A DNA stretch of 64,000 bases from Diaporthe sp. PMI_573 (Eukaryota; Ascomycota; Sordariomycetes; Diaporthales; Diaporthaceae). A program made the translations under genes and the position numbers. The DNA lies in assembly GCA_021399435.1 (NCBI GenBank), contig JAJTUP010000088.1, forward strand, positions 1 to 64,000, given 5' to 3'. Of the stretch, positions 52,884-62,931 are shown piece by piece. Every line of letters begins with the position of its first letter. Position 1 is the first letter of the stretch. The notes below the pieces were generated by a model that had not been told where the DNA came from, ran no database searches, and saw only the letters and a program-made list of their open reading frames with translations.

Positions 52884-54593
52884 CAAATGAATAGCTAATC
52901 CGACAGACAATTACTCTACCTACTGAAACGGATGGTGGGGCCGGGTAGAAGGCGGTTCCCCATCTGAGTTTGCCCGGGATACATTTTCAAAGTTCGACAA
53001 ATGCAGGCCTTGTATTACTGCTTTACTATAATCATGGGTTATATGTGGAAATAAGGACGTGAAAGTTAGAGTACAACAAAACAATCGCTCATTCGGAATA
53101 GTCTAATATGCTTTCTTTAAAAATGCTTGGGTGTCTCATAATTCGTATAGAGAAGTAATAGTGGCCTAAGAGCATTAGCATATATGGTTCTGTTTTTCCC
53201 TGCGTTATACTCATTTTACTCAGATCCTTCGACGGTACTTGGTCTCCAACGGTATGTATTACTTGCAGTGTCGATTGCATCTTCCAGTAACGTTTTGTCT
53301 GGATTTTCCCTTCAACATCATACAAAAGAGAGGGTGCTCCAGTCTGCCCAGTACAGTACACACTATGGTTGGCTGTCCTGTAGCTGGATGGATACATATG
53401 TACATAATGTTCTGTACGCTTACTTATGAGCACCAAGAGTCTAAAAGGCGGGAGGGTATTGGTACTTTATCACACGGATCGAAATGAGACAGCACATTGG
53501 GCAGCTTATTCCATCCGTCTTTCCAAGTACTGTACTTTCGGGCCATGCTCACAAGTCATTTGTACCCCTCACCACCTAATTTAGAATCAAAATTTCTGTT
53601 TTAGGACAGCAACTGTGAAGAGGGTAAAGAAAGCCTAATCTCTCTATCTCGCTTGCTCTAACAGATATTTATAGCTGCGTAATTACGCATTATGCCTCAC
53701 GTAACCCAGCTAATCGAATAGTAAGTCAATCTCCGCGAACTGGGACGTTAAATTGATAACCAATGATAACGAGGAGCGCGAGCAGGCGTTTGACAATCAA
53801 GACGCGCCATGGACCAAGATCATGAACAATCACCTAGTGATGCGGCAATTGTGCTGGGATTTTTTGTCCTGTTAGCATGGTCTAGTGCTTATTTCGACCA
53901 AGGAGCTCTATGGAGATGCTGTGTGGAAAGTAGAAGTCAACTCGCAACTAAATCAGCGACAAAATTGGTTGGTGAAGTTGGGATTTAAGAGATGGCAATC
54001 AAAGCCTAGGCTGCCCCAGCCGGACATGAAGAATATTGTTTCAAATGTCAATTATATAACGACGTCCTCACGTCCGACATACGAGAGACGGTCAAATTCT
54101 CAGAGTGAGTAATGATCAGTTCGGAAAGCCTCCCGGTTTGTATCCAGTGCTGATCAAAGTTTTGGGCCCCGTTAGAAGGCCAACCCTGCAGCCCTTACAG
54201 TTCAGGCATGCGTTTAACTTGTTCTTCGAAAACTTTGGTGCCCTCCTCTTTCCGTTCGCCATCACTGGGAGCTCGGTCCTTTCAATCAACAGCTTCGAAG
54301 CCCGATTACAAATTTCTTCCCTCAACCAACCCAGCCATTTACAATCGCTCCTCGGCCACGGCATCCAAATCTGTCCCAAAAGGCAACGTCCACAAGAAGA
54401 GGGCCTACTCTAGGCAGATTAGACCTTTGTATCGTATACTTCCCGTCCGGATCCAAGCGATTTGTTCCCTCTGAAGACTTGCCTTCTGGCTTGGCATCCT
54501 ATAGCCTGCGCCTAAACTTCTCTTGCTCCTCGAGTCTGTCTTTCTCACGTTGTGTGTGTTTCATCAATTAAACCATCCTCCACCCGGCCCACT
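52884..54593. other. Gene-poor stretch
   Basis: Partly AT-rich. Short ORFs at 53184-53487 and 53885-54474 (both strands) show no domain. Nothing recognised. Confidence 0.35.
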
Positions 54594-55733
54594 TCACGCG
54601 GTAGTACTGAGGCGATTTGTATCTAATCCTGAAGCTGAGTCCTCGGCAGCGGTAGCATTAGACTCCTTAACAGCAGTGCTATCCTTGACACTCTTCCTTC
54701 CACCGCGCTTCCCCTTTGGCAATTTTCCTTCCCAGTACTTATCTTCTAGAGGACCGGCCAGTTCCTTCTTTATAATCTTTTCTATTTCCTCCCGTCGTGT
54801 ATATCCGGCCTTAGAATTAGCACTCTTCCTTCCACGTTGCTTCCCCTTCTTCGATACAGCAGACTCCTCAGAAGAAGCTGAGGCTAGAATCTGACCTGTA
54901 TTCCAACGCCGTCCGTCGGCAACAGCAGACTCAGACTCTTTGCCCGCAGTGCTACCCTTGGCGCTCTTCCTTCCACTGCGCTTCCCCTTCTTTAGTACAG
55001 TAGACTCCTCAGCAGAGGAATATAGACCTGTCATGAATTGGTTATAGCCACCGTCCTCGAAAGCAGCATGCTTTCTACGGCGAGCAGCAGACTCCTCGGA
55101 AGCGACCCTCAAAGCTTTGCCTGGGCTGGTAGATCTCTTAGTCCTTCCTCTCTCGGGCTCATCTTCTGTTGTGTCAGGGCTACCGTCCTTCCTCTTGTTG
55201 TCATCGCCTTCATCTTCTGTGAAATTGGTAACATCCTCCCCATCCTTTCCCCCATACTTTCTGCAATATTCATCCTGTCCTGGAAGCATTGACAGACCAA
55301 TGTTTAAACGTCGAGGGATAATGCTAAGGCCGAGAAGGCAGCATTGCGCATCCACAGCATCCTCACAGCGGAACTTGTGCTGTTTACCCTTTTCGTCCCA
55401 TCGGTTCAGGGAGTCTAATCGTTTCTTTATCCACATGATCGGTTCCCAGAATACCATAAGAGACTCAATCTGTTTACCGACACTGTCAAAGAGTTCAAGC
55501 TTCTTGTTCATATGAAAATCAATTTCGGATTCCATCGCCGACTTCGACATTCTGAGCACCCTTCTGATAGTATCGGCCTCAATGGGCATAAGTATATCTG
55601 GATCTGAAAGGGCTTTAGCCTCAGTCCATAATTTGCAAAGGTCCCTCGCATTGTGGATAGAGAATTCATTGTCATATTCGCGCTCAAAGCGCACAAATTT
55701 AGATGGGTAAAGAATAGAGGACATGTTGGACAA
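54594..55733 (-). CDS. Lysine/serine-rich protein with three AT-hook-like repeats
   Basis: 379 residues, one exon. N-terminal 170 residues are mixed, with a likely helical region (ESEIDFHMNKKLELFDSVGK; IMWIKKRLDSLNRWDEKGKQ). Then an acidic region, and three degenerate repeats of the form S-S-x-E-E-S-(T/A)-V-x-K-K-G-K-(R/Q)-x-G-R-K-S-(A/V) at residues about 238-275, 288-310 and 340-365: KKGKRSGRKSAKGSTAG, SKKGKQRGRKSANSK and PKGKRGGRKSVKDSTAV. The G-R-K core resembles an AT-hook minus its proline, so DNA binding is a guess. The frame is intact; I do not recognise the family. Confidence 0.5.
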   Translation of the reverse strand: MSNMSSILYPSKFVRFEREYDNEFSIHNARDLCKLWTEAKALSDPDILMPIEADTIRRVLRMSKSAMESEIDFHMNKKLELFDSVGKQIESLMVFWEPIMWIKKRLDSLNRWDEKGKQHKFRCEDAVDAQCCLLGLSIIPRRLNIGLSMLPGQDEYCRKYGGKDGEDVTNFTEDEGDDNKRKDGSPDTTEDEPERGRTKRSTSPGKALRVASEESAARRRKHAAFEDGGYNQFMTGLYSSAEESTVLKKGKRSGRKSAKGSTAGKESESAVADGRRWNTGQILASASSEESAVSKKGKQRGRKSANSKAGYTRREEIEKIIKKELAGPLEDKYWEGKLPKGKRGGRKSVKDSTAVKESNATAAEDSASGLDTNRLSTTA

Positions 55734-56338
55734 GAATCATTGAAATAAGATTGTTGCCACATTCTACATCGTACCAGACCACTTATTGTATAGGAGCATA
55801 ATTATATACATTTATTTTTTTCATTGGTTGGCTAAAGTTGTTTTTGTCCCACTCCAGTTGTTAAGAAAGTACTGGGCTCCGAACTCAAGTACTCAGAACT
55901 GTCTTGTTTTACTTAGTATGTACCGTACTTTGAAACTTTCTACTATTGTACGATCCTAAGATACAGTATTATTTAAAAGTGTAATAACGTTATATAAACT
56001 ATAAATTAAAGTATTTGAAGTTATGCATTACATTACAGTACAGTACCGGATGCGCTGAAGTGCTGAAGGCGCTGCTGGTGCTTGGGTAATTGCGGACCGA
56101 GGTTTGCTGGGGCTGCTCTGCTGGACAGCCCGAGTACTTGTGGACGGATACGTGTTGGTCAGGCGCCATCATTGGAAACAGGTGGTGTGCTTCAGTAGAT
56201 ATACTTTCGCAAATAACTTGAGGGGAAAGGATAGGGTAAACAAGGCTGGGCCCCCTTCATTCTGTGCCTCTGTGAGGTTATCGTGAGCTTCCCTTGGCTA
56301 AAGACCCGCTCGCACTCTGATGACATCGCAGGCACAGA
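55734..56338. other. AT-rich intergenic region
   Basis: Upstream of the lysine-rich gene. Contains TACAGTAC-like words near 56035 and 55966 and no gene. Confidence 0.35.
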
Positions 56339-56740
56339 CAGGGCTCCGAGCAACGCAATGTGGGCAACTGTTTAGCAATATATTGCCGCAACGCAACGCA
56401 ATGGGGGAGTCGCGATGACTAAGGCAACGCAACGCAACGCAATCTAAGATGGGCAATATTGCCTTTACGTTGCCTTCGTTGCCGTCGACCCATTTTTTAT
56501 GCTTTTTGAGCCCCATGGTCCCCTGAGTTAGCTATATAGGCTCAAATATAGCCGGTCAATACAATCAGAGACAGGGGCTTGGCGCAACATACACGATTGG
56601 CAACGAAGGCAATTTGAAGGCAATATATTGCGCAATATATTGCCGCAACGCAACGTAATGTGCCCTCTGCTTACTAATACGGCAACGCAACGCAACATGG
56701 GGGCTATATTGCGTTGCGTTGCGTTGCTCGGCCGTTCCTG
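56339..56740. mobile_element. MITE-like element, about 402 bp, hAT-type ends
   Basis: Both ends start CAGG and converge on CCGAGCAACGCAA (left 56339-56358, right inverse 56719-56740). Inside are two inverted blocks of GCAACGCAACGCAA runs (56391-56437 and 56645-56725) and a central inverted pair TTGCCTTCGTTGCC (56469-56482) / GGCAACGAAGGCAA (56598-56611). No ORF. The target flanks (GGCACAGA and CAAGGACT) do not form a duplication. A non-autonomous hAT MITE is the best reading. Confidence 0.6.
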
Positions 56741-57781
56741 CAAGGACTCGCAACATACCGAAACACACTGGACTGGACAGAGCGACGACGTGATCGGCCG
56801 GGCCAATGCCATTTGGGTTCTCGTGTAACACCAGCCTGTATATTTAAACACGCTGTGTCGCTGGTCTGGCCATCGTCTTTTCACGCACGAAATTCTTTCT
56901 TAGTGTTAAGGACCTCAAATCCACTTTACGATGGCTATTCAAAGCAACTGTGCGCACTGTTTTCAGGTGATAAAATCGTACAGCACCCTAATCGTGTGGC
57001 ACTGTAACCTCTGTCATTCAGGACCATTCTATATTATATTTGAATGCAGATACTGCAAACTTCACACATGTCGTCCTTGCACGCAGGGAGCCTAAATGGC
57101 GGGTCTCCCCATGCGGGAGAGTCTCGCTTTCCGACACAAAACCGAGGCGTGGGCATTCGAGCAAGTACCCCGTAAGTCGAATATATATCCTTTATTTCTT
57201 TTTCTACACACATATCCTCTAAAACACCCTTATTTACAAATTCTATCTTTCCAGTCAAAAATCCGTTTTTCTGACCCACCTCCCTCCGCTCCCTCCTCAG
57301 AGATACCGAATTTGATATTTGACGACGCATAACGGCTTTGTTCGCACTCGCGCAATCCCACCTCCTGTGTCCCCGCTACGTCGTCTATAGAACACCTATT
57401 ACACCCTTTAACAATCCTCGCTGACAGCTCTGCTCGGATAGCTACTACCGATTGTATAATAAGCTAACTTTATTCCGGTGTGTCCAGTATTTCATTGGCA
57501 TAAATAGCAACAGAAGTTGAATTGGTCTGGATTGAAAACAGAAAACGCATTTAAAAGATTGAGGAAAGAGAGAATTTAATTTCTTTGTTTTAGCAATAGG
57601 AAAATAGCCAGAGCGAATCAGCTTCTAAGCGCCGTAGAGTGTAGAAGCGCGGCCAGGAGAGATTCAATCGAAGTGGCTTCGTACTTTAACTAACACTTAG
57701 AGGCCTATTCTCTCATCTGATGCGCTGGATGAATGCAACGAAAATGATTACCTTCCCCACCTTCCTGACTGTATTGAGAGG
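56741..57781. other. Intergenic region
   Basis: ORFs at 56714-57007, 57034-57330 and 57096-57332 have no domain and overlap on both strands. Nothing recognised. Confidence 0.35.
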
Positions 57782-58561
57782 TACACTCATTTGCATTCCA
57801 AGGTACCAAAAACACGCTAATGACGCAGACGTGTCCCCCCCGGACCCCCCTTACATTTGTCACCCAAATTGTCATTTAAACAGCATATCACGTATTTCTC
57901 AACGAATACTGCTCCAGTTCAATTGAGTCCAATACCAAAAGATAGAGGGCATTCCCAGCTATCTATTCCTTGTTTTCGCATTAATTCTGGAAGTCTGGTT
58001 GTGGAAGAATCTATGTTGGAAGTGTGATTTTTGATGACATCTACCGTATTAATTCACCAAATTCGCCCAAACCCCTGTCATCGCCCTTCCTTAACACAGC
58101 TTAGTGACAGTCTAAGGATGGTTTAGGGTTTTCGTTGAGCCACATTGAATCACCAGATCTCTCCACTTTTCCTTTGAATACAAAGTTCAATTGGCTTCTG
58201 CTACTGACAGGGGGTTGGACGAATTTGGTGAATTAATACGGTATCATCTGAGTTGAAATTCAGAGGGTGTGCTTTTAGAGGTTTAGCACTAAAGACACCT
58301 ATTTACACATACCCTTTCAAAACGCTGACAACCCAACATTCTAAGCAGAACTTCTAGCTTAGATTTGTCCACAACCAGACCTCCTAGAATAATGCAGAAA
58401 GAAATTTTAGAATGCTGGGAATGCCCTCTTTCTTTTGATACTAGTTATAAGTGTACGAGAGTTAAATTCGTGAAGTTGAGCTATTGTGTTGCAAATCTAA
58501 GGGGGGGGACACGTCTGCGTCACTAGTGCGTTTTTGATACCTTGGAATGCAAATGAGTGTA
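57782..58561. mobile_element. Fold-back (long inverted-repeat) element, 780 bp, TA ends
   Basis: The left arm begins TACACTCATTTGCATTCCAA and the right arm ends with its inverse TTGGAATGCAAATGAGTGTA. Further matching pairs along the arms: CAGACGTGTCCCCCC (57828-57842 / 58501-58516 inverted), GAGGGCATTCCC (57946 / 58420 inverted), TCTGGTTGTGG (57993 / 58371 inverted) and TATTAATTCACCAAATTCG (58047 / 58219 inverted). So nearly the whole element is an imperfect palindrome with its loop near 58120-58170. TA at each end fits a Tc1/mariner-type target site. No coding capacity. Confidence 0.75.
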
Positions 58562-58880
58562 TTTGCCGCTATGCTCGCGACGCACATTTGTGGAAGCCGA
58601 AGACGCACCCGAGCTTTCCACATCCCATTACTGCCTCGCCTGGGTGACCATGCGATTCTTCTGCTTGAACGAATAAGAAATAGGCAAGGATCGCCCCACT
58701 AAAATAGGCCGCCAAGAATAGTGTGACGCACTGGCTAGATAAAACCCCAGCCCGAAAACCAGCGCCGCGTCTTTCTTCGAGGTCTCTTCACGGTGCTCCG
58801 AACTTTATCCCGAAATTGTTTTTTTTTAGACATATCCCGTTCCACTAAGCAAGTCATCAGATTCCTGCAACCACATCACC
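58562..58880. other. Intergenic region
   Basis: Probable promoter side of the 58881 gene: contains a TC-rich stretch, poly-T near 58818 and no domain. Confidence 0.3.
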
Positions 58881-59477
58881 ATGGCAATCTTGATATCTTC
58901 CCTGGGTTTTGGGAGATGTTGGTCGCCTCGAGATCACGAAACAATCGTCGTTCCCTCGACTCCGGAAGCGAGCTGGTGTCTTCCATTACTACAGACTCCG
59001 AGTTCGGAAAGCAACCCACCCGGTCCGGCATCATATAACATCACAGTTCTGTCCGACTTATCCTTCATTATACTATCTCCGCTTGACGCAGAACATCGAT
59101 TCACAACCAAGAGTTATTACGGATCCTTCACCACATCTTCACTATCTGGCTCAGAACCTCTTTCCGTAACGCGGACGTATGACGAAATGGGCCGAGTGGA
59201 CGCACGCCCTCTCTCTGAATACCCCCATGACTTGACTAGCGATGTTCAGATGCATGTCAAGAAGTGGTTAGAGGCACATTCAGTGGCGAAGGAAAAGGAT
59301 TACATTGTTCTCGCCATGAAGCTTAATAAGAACAAATTGTACAAGTTCAGAATCGGTGGGGGGATGTTTCCGGTGAAGTTTTCCGTGATAGCAGAGCCAG
59401 GACATGTACATAAAGTGTATGAGGGTGCAACAACAGGTTGCGACAGTTCTGTCGAAGCAGTGGATAGTGGGAGGTAG
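58881..59477 (+). CDS. Hypothetical protein, 198 residues
   Basis: Open frame with reasonable coding composition: an N-terminal Pro/Ser-rich segment, a middle SFIILSPLDAEHRFTTKSYY, and a C-terminal part with charged helices (HVKKWLEAHSVAKEKDYIVL) followed by KFRIGGGMFPVKFSVIAEPG. No family recognised. The plus-strand ATG at 58881 is the best start (CACCATGG context). An overlapping frame at 58793 is less convincing. Possibly truncated. Confidence 0.4.
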   Translation: MAILISSLGFGRCWSPRDHETIVVPSTPEASWCLPLLQTPSSESNPPGPASYNITVLSDLSFIILSPLDAEHRFTTKSYYGSFTTSSLSGSEPLSVTRTYDEMGRVDARPLSEYPHDLTSDVQMHVKKWLEAHSVAKEKDYIVLAMKLNKNKLYKFRIGGGMFPVKFSVIAEPGHVHKVYEGATTGCDSSVEAVDSGR

Positions 59478-59805
59478 TTGGAAATGCACTTATCAGCTAC
59501 ACTTCAGGGGAGACCACAGCCGTAGCAGGAGCTACGGCCGCAGGGACCCCGTAGTATACAGTCCGTGGAAATGCAGCTCGGATATCACCATAACCATGCA
59601 CCGTAAACGTGACCATAACCTCTGTGCCAGCCGTAAACATTATTATAATAATTAATCTATTAAGTAGGATAGCACTAAGAGTTTTTCTTGAGGCTATTAA
59701 AGCAACTATTGATCGCAAAGGGTTCTCTGCGATTTGGCCCCTGATTATTACCACTACCGTTTATTCCGAGTGCACAATTGACCCTAAATGCCGATTCGGA
59801 CACGA
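59478..59805. other. Intergenic region
   Basis: Contains a short hairpin (CCGTAGCAGGAGCTACGG near 59520) and nothing else recognised. Confidence 0.35.
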
Positions 59806-60858
59806 TGCCGAAAGCCTATACTGAGGAGAACGTTCGTGATGCCGTATTCGATATTATCGAAAATGGCCTATCTATGAACAAGGCCTCGGCGAAACACGGT
59901 GTGCCTACATCCACACTCAGACCGGGTCAATGGCAAGCATAATTCGAAACAAGATCCCGAGGCCCTCCCCTCACATGCCTTGCTTTCTTCTGAGCAAGAA
60001 AGTCACATAATGAGCTGGGTTCTACGCCAAGAGAAGCTTGGGTTTGCCCCGAGTCACAGTGCAGTACGACAAGTCGCTGTATCTATCGCCAAAGTCGATG
60101 TCGGGAAGAAATGGGTCCAGCGTTTTATTGACCGCCAACCCGATATCAGCACCAAGGTTGGACGTAGGCAAGAGGCAGCGCGTTTTCACGAGGTTACGCC
60201 AAGGGCTGTCAACTAGTATTTTGACATCCGAGACGGTGAATACTCGTGGGTTAAACCTGGCCTGACCGTCAACCTCGATAAGGCCGGTTTGATGGCAGGT
60301 TTTGGTATGCTAAATAGTACCAATGAAGTCGAAACTAAGCATGATAGCTGATTCCATAGACCTTGATTGTTTAGTTGTTGGACTTCTGCGATAAGGAAAG
60401 CGATGCTGAAAAGCGACCAGTCACGATGGTGGTCGACTATGCTTGAGTCTATTCTAACCACTGGAGAAGTCCTCGAGCCAGGCATCATCTTCAAAGGCAA
60501 AGAACTCCAAGCGCAGTTGTTGATTAAGGAGTTTAAGAAGACCTGCCCAAAGTGGCGATATATTACGTCTCCCAACGGCTGGACCAACAATGAACTAGGT
60601 GTTGCGTACCTTGAGCAGGTGCTTATACCCCAAATGGACAATATGGTGATCCCACCGGTTCATCTGATAAGTCTGTTCAAGAGCAATTACATGCCTCAGG
60701 CGTATCCTTTATTCGACGTCTAGGGTGTTCTTCTTGTTCTCAGAATCCACGTCACTAAGTTCACGGTCCAGGGTCGATTCAAAGAACAAGGGCTTGATGA
60801 AGAACTGAGCGAAGGGATCAAGAGAGCCCTTCAACGGAGACTGATTGCTCGATGAGGT
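59806..60858 (+). pseudogene. Decayed pogo-like transposase
   Basis: The ATG at 59806 starts a psq-type helix-turn-helix (AYTEENVRDAVFDIIENGLS then NKASAKHGVPTSTLR), with a stop soon after. Next frames give SWVLRQEKLGFAPSHSAVRQ and GKKWVQRFIDRQPDISTK (CENP-B domain), YFDIRDGEYSWVKPGLTVNL then DKAGLMAGFG (first-Asp block with the usual D-E-x-G changed to D-K-A-G) and WRYITSPNGWTNNELGVAYL. Several frame changes and stops are present; the second and third Asp are not visible. A third, different pogo family in the window, and old. Confidence 0.6.
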
Positions 60859-62185
60859 CTCGCTATCGTTGCTTGGCCGACTGTTTGAGCCGTTCTAAGA
60901 GATATTCGTAAGTTGTTGCCACATCCCAGATATTTCCATATGCCACGATGCAACCACCTTTGCGAACGCGATTCTGGGCATCGCCTTCAAGCATGAGAAG
61001 AGCCTCCTCGAAATCCACAAGCACTTGATTTAGTAGGATTTGTGCCCGCAACGGCTATTATTGGCAATTGTGAGCTAGCACATGTGGTTGATGTATGTGA
61101 GCCTGCCCCGTATCTCGACAATCCTCGCAGCCTCGTGCGGCTGGGGCTCGACAAATATGCAATAATCAACCATCTTGGACCCGTAAGAGCGGCCAGTTAG
61201 CCTGGCTGCTGCGCAGGGCATCCCACGCACGCGGACTTGCTGCCCCCAGCCACCGCTACCCGCCTAGCCTTGGGAGGCTGGGCCTAGGCCGCCCGGCTCT
61301 GCAACGTCTGTTATGAGCCCAGCTCGAAGACAGGCCAATGGACAAGGGTATTCCACGTCGCCTCCGCATGGTCCTCGCTCAGGCACCTTCAGTACCTGAT
61401 CGAGCGAAACCGCCGGGTCCGGGCTCGGGAGGCTATTTTTCCGGCCCATCTGTTCTTCCGAAGGGTCGAGTCGAGTTTCTTTGCTTTGATTTACCTCGTT
61501 CGTACCGAAGTCCCACCAACATTAGCCCAGCTGCGAGAAATGTCCCCTAAAAACGTTCTTAGGTTAATGCCCGCCCAACATTCAGGAGAAGGACATTGTC
61601 AGACGCAGGTTCGACCTACTTGCACTTATTTTGCTTAAGGTGATTAAGAGGTTGATTGGCCAAATAATCAAATCGACCAATTGAGAGCAAATACTGCTCA
61701 AATCGCGTGTGTGAATGGCCTCACGGCGTGGCATGAGAATCAGCGCAGTTGGATTATTTATTTTGTATGGGGATCCCATAGTCAGAATAAATTGGAGCAC
61801 ATGGGGCCCAATGTTCTTAGGAATTTGGGCCCAGGTTGCGAACTGCACCTCTCCATGAAGGGTTTTATCTGCGAAGACATAGAAGGTCAGTGGGGGGATT
61901 TCGAAGATTCTACAACATCTATATCATTACAAACGATCAAAATATAGATCATATCACTTAATCTCTATCGACGAGTCTGTCTGCTGAGTCAGAAACACGG
62001 AAATAGGGCGTGGAACCTCCATTCAATCCAACCAACTGTATCACGGAAACCCACAATAACTATGTGCAGGGTCAAATCCTACAGCATTGCCCGAGAAGTC
62101 AGTCTGATGATAATAAAACGCATGGCACTGGAAGACGTATTGGATAATACGAAATTGAAGGCAGTCTTTAACGTACTTGATTCCA
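60859..62185. other. Gene-free stretch
   Basis: No ORF with a domain. Short minus ORFs at 60863-61169 and 61264-61449 lack motifs. No element ends identified. Confidence 0.35.
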
Positions 62186-62193
62186 GCCCAATC
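62186..62193 (+). repeat. Left 8-bp target duplication GCCCAATC
   Basis: Exact direct copy at 62924-62931 on the other side of the element. Confidence 0.8.
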
Positions 62194-62923
62194 AGACTTG
62201 TAAATATTGATACCTGATACTGATACAAAGTTGATACTTTGATACTGATACTGATATATATCATATCAGTATCAGTATCAAAATAAGCTGGTATACTGAT
62301 ACTAGGTTGATACTCTTCCCTAAGATCCTAGCTCTCATTGGCTGAGAGGAGGTTGTACAGAATGGAGATGGTGTAACCACTCTCTCGAGAACATGAAAAC
62401 TCTGCCAGGACTGAGGCCAACTGTCCTTATTTTTCTTTCTTCTTCTCATTCTTCTTATTCTTCTCAGATTCTCAGTCAGATGGCTATTGATATCCTCTCT
62501 ATTCCCTCTGAATCAGCGGAACCAGAGAGGGCATTCTCTGGTGCCAGAAGGACCGCTTCCTGGGACAGGCTGAGGATGTCCTGTCAGAGCCTGGAAAAGG
62601 TGGAATGCATTGGTAGCTGGCTGAGGGAGGGACTTATTGTGCCCTCTTCTGAGGGAGGATTGGGTTTAGTATGCTCTCCAGAGTCTGTGGATGCTGATTT
62701 AGCTTTGGATCCAGCCTTGGAGGGTAATTGGGAAGGCCTGTAGATGAATTCAAAGCTTATGTGCCCCTGGAGATTGATTTTCCTAACCAGAGGTGCCCAC
62801 GTGACCCAGTATCAAGTTGATACTGATACAGTATCAGGTATCATATCAGAATAGTGAGGGAGCTGATACTGATACTGATATGTACCAGTATCAGAATTGT
62901 ATCAGGATTTACAAGTATGAGCT
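62194..62923 (+). mobile_element. Internally deleted hAT element, 730 bp, with 8-bp duplication
   Basis: Flanked by the direct 8-mer GCCCAATC at 62186-62193 and 62924-62931, the hallmark length for hAT insertion. Left end AGACTTGTAAATATTGATAC, right end (inverse) AGCTCATACTTGTAAATCCT; the right has 5 extra bases. Both ends carry arrays of GATACTGATAC and TATCAGTATC (62208-62305 and 62808-62902). The interior retains only the transposase C-terminus (62393-62743). An autonomous element lost most of its transposase but kept both ends; a perfect duplication means recent insertion. Confidence 0.85.
62393..62743 (+). pseudogene. hAT transposase C-terminus (dimerisation domain)
   Basis: From an internal ATG the frame includes SQMAIDILSIPSESAEPERA with FSGARRTASWDRLRM and LEKVECIGSWL, the hAT dimerisation motif. 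The catalytic core and zinc finger are absent. The tail (EGLIVPSSEGGLGLVCS...) is acidic. Without the core it cannot move DNA itself, but it could in principle be expressed and dimerise with a full transposase (inference). Confidence 0.75.
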
Positions 62924-62931
62924 GCCCAATC
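62924..62931 (+). repeat. Right 8-bp target duplication GCCCAATC
   Basis: Pairs with 62186-62193. Confidence 0.8.
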
